Below, piece by piece: positions 57,343 through 64,000 of a stretch of DNA of 64,000 bases. The DNA is taken from assembly GCF_004363725.1 (NCBI RefSeq), contig NZ_SNZF01000005.1, positions 146,046 through 210,045 on the forward strand. Reading direction: 5' to 3'. The notes beneath the pieces were generated by a model. That model had not been told where the DNA came from, searched no databases, and saw nothing but the letters and a program-made list of their open reading frames with translations. This DNA comes from Aquamicrobium defluvii (GTDB lineage: Bacteria > Pseudomonadota > Alphaproteobacteria > Rhizobiales > Rhizobiaceae). The number at the start of each line of letters is the position of its first letter. The first letter of the stretch is position 1. Made by a program: the position numbers and the translations under genes.

Positions 57343-57723
57343 GTGTTTAAGGTTTCATGGGCAATCGCCATCTGTATGGCGTCTACGTTTTCAGCGCGGG
57401 CTGACTTCATCTCCCTTACCTACGAACAGGTCTCCGAAAGTTTGACCGGACTGCTAGATCGCGTGGCTGTAGCGCGTGATCTCTCGCATGACGAGGCGCG
57501 TGTCGCGAAACAAATATCGGGCGCGTGGGTGGCGGCAGGTCCGTGCAAAATGCCCCATATCCCCGAAGCAGAAGGGGCGCTTCCCATTCTACTGAATCCG
57601 ATCCCAGAAATCAGATACCATGCTGCCGTTCTCGAAATGGTCGCAATTTTGACGGCTGATAATTTAGGGAGAGGTCCAACTGAAAACGTGTGCCGATTTG
57701 CTTCGGAATTGGCTAAGACTTAG
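57343..57723 (+). CDS. Phage-encoded exported protein
   Basis: A 126-residue protein starting at GTG after AAGGAAAGG. The signal peptide is MFKVSWAIAICMASTFSARA; the mature part is mostly helical (DLSHDEARVAKQISGAWVAA then GPCKMPHIPEAEG, YHAAVLEMVAILTADNLGRG) with two cysteines that could form a disulfide. No family recognised. It is read from the same strand as the lipoprotein and is probably co-expressed with it; the pair lies between tail fibre and ejection-protein genes, facing the other way. Confidence 0.7.
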   Translation: MFKVSWAIAICMASTFSARADFISLTYEQVSESLTGLLDRVAVARDLSHDEARVAKQISGAWVAAGPCKMPHIPEAEGALPILLNPIPEIRYHAAVLEMVAILTADNLGRGPTENVCRFASELAKT

Positions 57724-57724
57724 C

Positions 57725-57940
57725 CTAATCACAAACCGTACGGCTGGCGCGCATGTCCCACTCGACATAGCAATCGCTGGAAGACGAGAGACGGGGCGGA
57801 TCACCGAGCGCAATCGCGAGAACAGCGCATACTGCCAGACCCGCTCCGAACTTCAGAGTCCTCTTGCCGTCACCCGCCATTATGGCGTCGGCCACGAACA
57901 ACGCCAGAACCAATCCAACAAGTCCAACCAAGCCCATCAA
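57725..57940 (-). CDS. Small phage membrane protein
   Basis: A 71-residue protein with two hydrophobic helices (GLVGLVGLVLALFVADAIM and LKFGAGLAVCAVLAIALGD) and a short polar end with two cysteines. Its ATG overlaps the stop of the upstream 1033-residue internal protein by 4 bp (ATGA), which supports it as real. It is near the tail genes, so a holin or an envelope-penetration accessory are both possible. Confidence 0.65.
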   Translation of the reverse strand: MMGLVGLVGLVLALFVADAIMAGDGKRTLKFGAGLAVCAVLAIALGDPPRLSSSSDCYVEWDMRASRTVCD

Positions 57941-60900
57941 TTGCGTCGCGTCTCCGGCAAACCAAGTGCGTCGCCCGTAGCGTCCTCGACAGCGTTGAGC
58001 AATTTCCGAACGTAAAAGAGGTTCTGCAAAGGAATAAGCTGCCGCGCCTTCCGCAGATCGCTTTTCGTCGTATCCCCCGCAAAGATTGAGCCCGACACCT
58101 GAAAAATGTCGGCAACCGCATCAATCGACGGGCCGGCAATCGTACCTGCTATGTTCCGGCTTTGGAAGCGCGAAAGCTGCTCACCGGTCAGTGCCGATAG
58201 CCCGAGACGGCCTCGTGTTGCCTTTTCCAGAAGCCCGTTCGGCTCCATAAGCCAGCCGCCGAGACCGGACCAGTCGAAAGCGTTTGCAGCCCAGACCCGC
58301 CAATTGTCGGAAGGCGTACGGTCGGCCACAAATTCCTTCATGCCATAGGTCATTGCTCCCAGCCCCATCATGACCATGAGGCCATTGAGAACAGCGGCGT
58401 CACGCTGCTGGAGGCCAGCAAGCGTCGTCTTTTGCATGGATGAAATGCCGAAGCTCTTGAACTGGCCCACCGTCTTGCCGAGTTCGGTGCTCATCCACAG
58501 CGGCTTGTCCTGCCCCGGCGTGACGACGATCCGGTCAACGTCCCGAACGATTGCTGAGCGGAATGCGTCGGTTGCCTGTCGGTCAGTCCAGTTGCCGGCC
58601 TTCGCCAGAAGTACCCCATCCTGCGTCTCGCCATGCTCGGCAAACTGCTTGGCAATACGGCTCGCCAAATCGGGGTTGATGTTCGATGCCGCCAGCTTGC
58701 GAATGTCCGCCTTGCTCGCCGTCCCGTTCGCTACCCGCTGAGAAGCCTGAAGCATGTTCGTCATGGTCACAAGGCCGGAAAACTGCTTCATGGCGGCATT
58801 CCACGGGGCCATGAGGGACACGACACCGAACCGGGAAGATGCTGCCTGTAGACCGCGCTCAAAGGCCGAATGCCTGCCGAAGTCGTCTGTTATGTCGGCC
58901 ATCGCCATAGTGCGGCTATCAAGGATCATATCCAGAGCCGTACCGGCCTGCTTCACTTCCTCAGCCGCCAGACGGAATGCCCGGAAGTTCTTCACCATCG
59001 GCACAAAGCCATCCCTGAACGTGCTGGTCATTCCATGGGTGAATATGACCTTGCCCATGTCGGGGATAGCCGAGACCGTCATTCCGCCAAGCAGGCGCAG
59101 ATAGTTCAGATTTCGGGCAATGCGCCCTGCCCTCAACACCAGACTGTCAGGGTTTGACGGGAGCGCATACTGGCCGCGCAGGCGGTCGCGAATGCCTTTA
59201 ACGTCCCGAACGGCGTCCTCGCGCTGCCTATCCAGACGCCGACGCTCTTTCTCCTTGGCCTCTGCCGAAAGCGGCTTGCCGTCCTTATCCTTTGCCCCAT
59301 CAACAGCGGCGATCTTGCGGTTCGCCTCATCGTTGATCTTGCGAATTTCCTCTGCCAAATCAGGGGTGCCAAATTTTTTGGATAGCTCCACATCAGCCGA
59401 CATGGTTCGGACCTGAGCGCGCATGACTTCCTCGATATCGAGATTGAGAAAATCCTGTATCTTGGCGCTCTCGATATGAAGCAGGCGCTCCTTCAGTGGG
59501 CCACGCGGGCCGGAAACGATGCTGTCGTAGGGAATGCGGCCGTCAGCATTACCCAGTATTGTGTCAATGGTTTCCTCGACAAGCTCGCGAACCTCCTGAT
59601 CCGAGAGACGGGAGAATTCTTCCATCTTGGCATTCGCGCGCTTGGCGGCGGCGTCCGCTTCCTTGGCAAGGTTCTGGGCATCCCCGATCTTAACCGCCGC
59701 ATCACGCTTGGAGATGAAATAATCATGGAGGATGCGTCCGAACTCGTCGCGGCGCGCAATGATCTTCTCCTTGTTGTACATGCGGAACAGGTGCGAAACG
59801 TCACCCTGCACGGCTATATCTTCCGGGAACAGGCGGGCATCGATAGCGGCCTGCTTCATGGCGTCGTCAAGCTGTCGATAGAAGCGAGCGGCCTCGGCAA
59901 TCTCCGGGATAGCATGCTTCTCGCCTGAGAATGCAGCCTTGCCAACTTCCTCCTTGAACTGTTTATAGGTCAGCTTCTGGCCGCCCGTCAGGCGCTGGAA
60001 CTCGGATTTCAGCGGGGATAGCCGCACCTGCCAAGATGTCGGCTCCTGCGCATTGTTGAAGTACCGGGCATAGGCGGTGTCCATCTCACTCAGGGTGCGC
60101 GCAAGCGGCGCATTCCACATTTTCATGCGGGTTTCGACCGAGCCGCCGATTTCCGTGGCAACACCCTGCGCGTTCTCGGCATATTCCAGCGGCGTTTCCG
60201 CCAAGCCTCGCACCGTCTGACGGGCGCTGTCATAATCCGAAAGCTGAAGCCGGATCATCGGATCCTGCCGGTTTATGACAGGCAGCTTCTTGATCAGGTC
60301 TTCATCCTTGAGGCGCAGCGGGCCGGTATCGCGCGCCGCTGCACCAGCAGACGTGCCCTTACCTGCCGCAATGAACGCGTTGTCCACCGCATCATATTCG
60401 GCCTCGGATCGCTCGATCTTACGCGAAAGCTCCACAGCCTGAGGCGTTGACAGGTATCGACCGGCCAGCGTTCCAAGCGCCCCGCCAAGGAGGATCGACC
60501 CGCCGATGTTGTATGCTGTTTCCTCGCCAGTGCGCGTCACCTGCGTCAATTGCAGGCCGGTTTCGGACACTGTTGCGCCCATCGCCGCGCCGATAGCCGC
60601 GCCCGTCGCGGTGCGCATGACTGAACCGCCAGCCATGCCGCCGCCGAATACGGGCAGAAGCGTGGGAATGTCGATCACGCCAGCCGCCAGCGAGGCCACC
60701 ATTCCCATACCGCCTGCCGCCTCTATCGTGCGCCGGTCCTGCTGTTCGCGCTTGATCTGGAGCTTAAGCGCGTCTGCTGCCTCCTTGTTGAAGACGCCCG
60801 CGAACTCGCGGACATATGGCGCGAACTCTGCATCGTCCTTCACATAGTCGATAGCATTTAACCCTTCCTCGATCCTGCGGGGGTCTGGCATTCCGCGCGA

Positions 60901-61038
60901 GGCGAGATAGGAGCCGACCATGTTTTCCGTGCGGAAGGCTGCCTCAAAGATCTGGACCAGCGACGGGTCGGCAATAGGTTCCGGCCCTGCGATGTTCGTC
61001 AGGTCTTGCGGATAGCGCTGCGCGTCGATGAACGGCAT
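57937..61038 (-). CDS. Large internal virion (DNA ejection) protein
   Basis: A 1033-residue protein without a known enzymatic domain. Hydrophobic Gly/Ala-rich stretches near 110-200 (GMGMVASLAAGVIDIPTLLP, TATGAAIGAAMGATVSE, NIGGSILLGGALGTLAGRYL) and again near 640-690 could enter the membrane, with long charged helices between. Position after the transglycosylase-bearing protein and before the fibre, and the size, match the core ejection proteins of T7-like podoviruses (gp15/gp16 class), which build a channel through the envelope during DNA entry. It starts within the stop of the upstream gene (TAATG). Confidence 0.78.
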   Translation of the reverse strand: MPFIDAQRYPQDLTNIAGPEPIADPSLVQIFEAAFRTENMVGSYLASRGMPDPRRIEEGLNAIDYVKDDAEFAPYVREFAGVFNKEAADALKLQIKREQQDRRTIEAAGGMGMVASLAAGVIDIPTLLPVFGGGMAGGSVMRTATGAAIGAAMGATVSETGLQLTQVTRTGEETAYNIGGSILLGGALGTLAGRYLSTPQAVELSRKIERSEAEYDAVDNAFIAAGKGTSAGAAARDTGPLRLKDEDLIKKLPVINRQDPMIRLQLSDYDSARQTVRGLAETPLEYAENAQGVATEIGGSVETRMKMWNAPLARTLSEMDTAYARYFNNAQEPTSWQVRLSPLKSEFQRLTGGQKLTYKQFKEEVGKAAFSGEKHAIPEIAEAARFYRQLDDAMKQAAIDARLFPEDIAVQGDVSHLFRMYNKEKIIARRDEFGRILHDYFISKRDAAVKIGDAQNLAKEADAAAKRANAKMEEFSRLSDQEVRELVEETIDTILGNADGRIPYDSIVSGPRGPLKERLLHIESAKIQDFLNLDIEEVMRAQVRTMSADVELSKKFGTPDLAEEIRKINDEANRKIAAVDGAKDKDGKPLSAEAKEKERRRLDRQREDAVRDVKGIRDRLRGQYALPSNPDSLVLRAGRIARNLNYLRLLGGMTVSAIPDMGKVIFTHGMTSTFRDGFVPMVKNFRAFRLAAEEVKQAGTALDMILDSRTMAMADITDDFGRHSAFERGLQAASSRFGVVSLMAPWNAAMKQFSGLVTMTNMLQASQRVANGTASKADIRKLAASNINPDLASRIAKQFAEHGETQDGVLLAKAGNWTDRQATDAFRSAIVRDVDRIVVTPGQDKPLWMSTELGKTVGQFKSFGISSMQKTTLAGLQQRDAAVLNGLMVMMGLGAMTYGMKEFVADRTPSDNWRVWAANAFDWSGLGGWLMEPNGLLEKATRGRLGLSALTGEQLSRFQSRNIAGTIAGPSIDAVADIFQVSGSIFAGDTTKSDLRKARQLIPLQNLFYVRKLLNAVEDATGDALGLPETRRN

Positions 61039-63851
61039 TACATGCCCCCCGGAGAGAGGATGCCGGAGTTTCGGGCATCATCCATCAACTGCTGCCGCTG
61101 GTCATTAAGCTCCTGCCTCTGCGTCGGAGGCTGCAAGTTGACATTCGGCGGCAGGTTCTGGAGCCGCTGGCGGCCCGTCAGGGGATCACCGTCAAGGAAG
61201 GTATCAAGCGTGCGTTCCCGCCCGCCGTCCGGTCCCTGCACGGCCCGCTCGTCTTCCAGAAGCGTCTCGCGATCATCCTGCGCCCAATCGATCATCTGCT
61301 GTTGCGCCTTCATCGCTGGCTCGATATTCGGCACGAACAGCTTGCCTGGAATGGTTTGCAGGACACCGTTTCCGTCCGCGTAGAACACGGCATAGCCCGG
61401 CAGTTTCCCGGATTTGATCATCTGATCTGTCTCGGGCGTGGCGACGATCTGGAGACTGCCGAGGATCATTTGGCGCTTGGCCTCATCGACGCGCTCCCGG
61501 CCTTTGTCAGCCACAGGCAGCTTCCCGAGGAATGTCTGATCAAGAGAGGACTGGTTGATGCCCGTCTGCGTAGACCCGACAAACCTAAGCGCTTCCTCAT
61601 CGCTGATGAGCGGCATGATCTCGGATACGATCTGGTCACGGGCATAAGCATGCGGGTCAAGCGAATTGCTTTCTGCCGGCCAATAGCGCTCCGGAGGATG
61701 CTTGATGACCGTAGCCGACGACCCCATGCGGGTCACACCATACAGGCGCTTCATTTCTTCAGCCGCACGGTTCTTAGCCAGTTCGACGTTACCATTCGCC
61801 TGATAGAACTGCTCCTCGGCAATGGCGAGATATTCAGCCTGGATGCCAAGGCGCTGCCCTTCGGTAAACCCGACATTCGGGTCGGTGAAGGGCAGCCAAT
61901 TTTCATCGAACATGGAGCCGAGATCATCGTTCTCAAGCTGCTTGCGGAACTCCTTGGCCGCTGGTTCCAGCGCCTTGCGTTCCCGCTGCTTGTCGGGATC
62001 GTTCATTTCGGCAATCTTCTGTGCCGCCTGTGCCGGCGTCAGGTTCAGGTTCTTGACGAAGTGATTGAAGTCGTCGGCCCTTTTCTGGACTTCGCTACCG
62101 CCATCGCGCCGAGACAATGCCGCTGGATTGATCTGGGCTATCCGAGCGGCCTCCTGTGCTGCCGCTTCGACCTCAGAGACATTCGTGCTTTCGAGCCCCG
62201 CGCGCATCCGATTAAGAACGGACTGTGGAACGACGCCGGTCTGCGCGACAAGGTTTTCCGTCGCATACTGCTGCTGCTCGGCAGGCACGTTCTTGGAAAT
62301 CACGTCCTGCACAGCGTCCACGGTCTTCTTGCCGTCGCTGGAATATGGATCGACCTTCAGAGATCCGTTCTGGAAATCGGCAAGCGCCTGCTGCGTCAAG
62401 GCGGCATCGCCCTGCCGGGACCGCAACGCCGAAAGCAGTGTGGCCTTGTCGGCATCCGACATGGGCGAAGAGAGGATTTGCTGCGGGCTGGCAACCTCGC
62501 CGGTCTGGATGCCAAGCTGTAGAGCGCCCTTCTGCGCGTCATACTGTGCTTTTTCCTGCGCACGAATGGCAGTCTCGCCACGCTGTGCCGCTGCCTGAAT
62601 GTTATCGTAGATCGACAGGCGCTGCATCAGAGACAGGTTGGCATAGCGCGGGTCGGCAGGCGCGGCACCAGTGCTGGCAGGCACGCCTTTGGCGTCCCCC
62701 ATCTTCTTCGCCGCCCAATCCTTGAGCCAGCCGGCCGATTTGCCGGACAAAAACCCATTGGCCTTTATGACGGCAGGGCCGAGAACATTTGCCAGAGACG
62801 CGTCATCTGCCGAGCGCAGGACAGCTTTTGCCCCACCGATGCCGGCAAAGTGCGCGAGATAGAGCGTGCCCGGATTAACCGGCATGCCCGACTTGCGTAG
62901 TTCCGCCGCGTTTTCCTGTGTGTAACGCTTTGTCATCTCACGACCAAGCTGCGGGTCGTTCTTGAGCGACAGGATTTCCTTGTTAGACCGGCCCTGCGCA
63001 ATGTCGGGCCGATACTTCTTGACCGTTGAAAGCCAGGTCGAGTCGATGAACTGCCCAAGCCCGGAGGCAGAGCTATTCGGGTTCTTGGCATTGGCCCTGC
63101 CGCCACTCTCGACGCCGATGATCTTGCTGACCACCACGTCAACGGCATCGTTCCCCGCGGCCGGAACCCCAAGCCGGGAGGCCGCGCCGGTCGCAGAAGA
63201 CGGATTTGCCTCGGCATCCCGGACCTCACGCTCACCAACGGCAAGCGAGAACATTTCCTCAGTCTTTTTCTTGAGCGCCTCTTTCTCGACAGGCGGCAGG
63301 CCGGATGAATCAATGGTGCGGAACGCATCTTCCTTCGCAGCATCGAACATCGCCGGGTCATCGAAGACCTGATTTTGCAGGATTTGCTGGCGCTCCGTGA
63401 CGCCGGTTCTGTACCAGTTGTTGCGCTGATCGACCTCGGCGGCGGCGGCCTTGTTGATCCATGTTTCGCGCGCCGTTGAAACTAGCTCCGAGAACTTGGG
63501 CTTGAGCGCGTCAGGAACGTTTTTAAGGAATTCCTCCGACCGATCCGTAAAGACCTTGGATACATTTCCGGTAAATCCGTCGCCAGACGCCGGCATCTCG
63601 TCCTGAGCTTTGCCAAACTCAAGCGCGTTATCATTCTGCCAACGGTTAAACGCTTCGGTTTGACCGAACTCAACCATCTGCATCTGCGACTGAAGGCGGC
63701 GCATTTCCATGGCGTGCATGGCTTCGCCGGCATTCTGGATTGCCCCGCCAACCGCGCGCAGCCCCTGTCCCACGCTGTCATCGACCTGCGTGGACGGAAT
63801 GCCGCCTATGTCGAACGAACGCTGGCTTTCAATGCGACGGATTACTGCCAT
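61038..63851 (-). CDS. Internal virion protein with lytic transglycosylase domain
   Basis: A 937-residue protein. Residues about 235-390 form a soluble lytic transglycosylase (SLT) domain: KIIGVESGGRANAKNPNSSA with the catalytic Glu, GLGQFIDSTWLSTVKKYRPD and YLAHFAGIGGAKAVL. The rest is mainly charged helices with Gln/Ala-rich coiled coil. In T7 the SLT-bearing ejection protein is gp16, which cuts peptidoglycan during DNA entry; here the domain sits internally in the first of two large proteins. The start is after the start-like MAVIRRIESQRSFD, close to the end of the window. Confidence 0.85.
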   Translation of the reverse strand: MAVIRRIESQRSFDIGGIPSTQVDDSVGQGLRAVGGAIQNAGEAMHAMEMRRLQSQMQMVEFGQTEAFNRWQNDNALEFGKAQDEMPASGDGFTGNVSKVFTDRSEEFLKNVPDALKPKFSELVSTARETWINKAAAAEVDQRNNWYRTGVTERQQILQNQVFDDPAMFDAAKEDAFRTIDSSGLPPVEKEALKKKTEEMFSLAVGEREVRDAEANPSSATGAASRLGVPAAGNDAVDVVVSKIIGVESGGRANAKNPNSSASGLGQFIDSTWLSTVKKYRPDIAQGRSNKEILSLKNDPQLGREMTKRYTQENAAELRKSGMPVNPGTLYLAHFAGIGGAKAVLRSADDASLANVLGPAVIKANGFLSGKSAGWLKDWAAKKMGDAKGVPASTGAAPADPRYANLSLMQRLSIYDNIQAAAQRGETAIRAQEKAQYDAQKGALQLGIQTGEVASPQQILSSPMSDADKATLLSALRSRQGDAALTQQALADFQNGSLKVDPYSSDGKKTVDAVQDVISKNVPAEQQQYATENLVAQTGVVPQSVLNRMRAGLESTNVSEVEAAAQEAARIAQINPAALSRRDGGSEVQKRADDFNHFVKNLNLTPAQAAQKIAEMNDPDKQRERKALEPAAKEFRKQLENDDLGSMFDENWLPFTDPNVGFTEGQRLGIQAEYLAIAEEQFYQANGNVELAKNRAAEEMKRLYGVTRMGSSATVIKHPPERYWPAESNSLDPHAYARDQIVSEIMPLISDEEALRFVGSTQTGINQSSLDQTFLGKLPVADKGRERVDEAKRQMILGSLQIVATPETDQMIKSGKLPGYAVFYADGNGVLQTIPGKLFVPNIEPAMKAQQQMIDWAQDDRETLLEDERAVQGPDGGRERTLDTFLDGDPLTGRQRLQNLPPNVNLQPPTQRQELNDQRQQLMDDARNSGILSPGGM

Positions 63852-64000
63852 GGTCAGATACTCCCCAGCGGGCCTTGATTGTAGCGCTGGTACGGATTGC
63901 TGATCGTAAGCGCGATTTTCAGGTCCTGCCGCAGAGATGTGTGAACAAGCGTGGCGCGGCTATCGGCTCAGGGGGCGGCTTGAGCCTTTGCGAAGTTGAA
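63852..64000 (-). other. Gap and last codons of an upstream phage gene
   Basis: Reading on the minus strand from the window edge, an open frame FNFAKAQAAP ends with TGA at 63968-63970, probably the C-terminus of the preceding virion gene. The same frame reopens after the stop and continues for 37 codons to a TGA at 63854-63856, without a start codon. The 115 bp between are otherwise featureless. Too little is visible to name the gene. Confidence 0.3.

Larger units (their letters stand above)
50430..64000. mobile_element. Podovirus-like prophage, late/lysis part; right end outside the window
   Basis: Virion and lysis genes on the minus strand: internal virion proteins, T7-type tail fibre, endolysin, spanins, with opposite-strand cargo genes. 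The left edge lies between the host gene ending its frame at 50421 and the first phage gene at 50577; no tRNA or clear direct repeat was found there, so the position is approximate. Integrase, repressor, replication, portal and capsid genes are not in the window and would lie beyond 64000 if the phage is complete. Confidence 0.85.

Noticed and set aside
61302..62522. Plus-strand open frame opposite the transglycosylase ejection protein
   Set aside because: Antisense to a conserved phage gene, with no ribosome site or domain.

Overview
The window is a GC-rich chromosomal segment of an alphaproteobacterium, most likely of the order Hyphomicrobiales (Rhizobiales). The evidence is gene content and order: a CcrM-type GANTC methyltransferase beside mutY, a ctaC-ctaD-ctaB-ctaI-ctaG-ctaE-DUF983-SURF1 cluster, an ispH-thrB-rnhA operon, IalB next to TldD, and a rhizobial-type intergenic mosaic repeat. 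Genus cannot be fixed by eye. No rRNA, tRNA or CRISPR array was found.

Region 1 (1-8318) is a surface polysaccharide locus, all on the minus strand. In transcription order it holds a FlaA1/CapD-type nucleotide-sugar dehydratase, a very AT-rich spacer, a NusG/RfaH-like antiterminator, a 278-bp leader with an ops-like GCGGTAGCA motif and a G9 tract, an undecaprenyl-phosphate sugar transferase, an ABC exporter, a GT4 glycosyltransferase that carries an apparent frameshift, and a GT2 glycosyltransferase cut by the window edge. The exporter, GT4 and GT2 genes are joined by 4-bp ATGA overlaps.

Region 2 (8319-50421) is core chromosome. It contains smc, a DsbA-like Tat lipoprotein and a DUF721/DciA gene facing mutY; ccrM and a HAD phosphatase; thrC, an M16 peptidase, a GNAT acetyltransferase and a membrane GGDEF/EAL protein with a degenerate GGDEF motif; YqgE, a DsbD-N protein and a 1-Cys peroxiredoxin; ispH-thrB-rnhA; the whole cytochrome aa3 oxidase and assembly cluster; ialB and tldD; a RES/Xre toxin-antitoxin pair; RlmD-like and TlyA-like rRNA methyltransferases; the HDAC-xseB-dxs operon; ribB, aroC, a DUF1344 protein, a histidine phosphatase, fabI, a DnaJ-type chaperone and an RT0821-type surface lipoprotein.

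Region 3 (about 50430-64000, running off the right end) is the late part of a podovirus-like (T7-like) prophage. On the minus strand lie two giant internal virion/ejection proteins (one with a lytic transglycosylase domain), a small membrane protein, a T7-type tail fibre with a downstream chaperone-like gene, a GH108 endolysin with C-terminal membrane helices, a P22-type antirepressor and an overlapping Rz/Rz1 spanin pair. Three groups of genes lie on the opposite strand and look like morons: a HicB-like pair, a 38-residue membrane peptide with an FkbM methyltransferase, and a lipoprotein with an exported protein. They sit among strongly structured non-coding segments and are the least explained part of the window.
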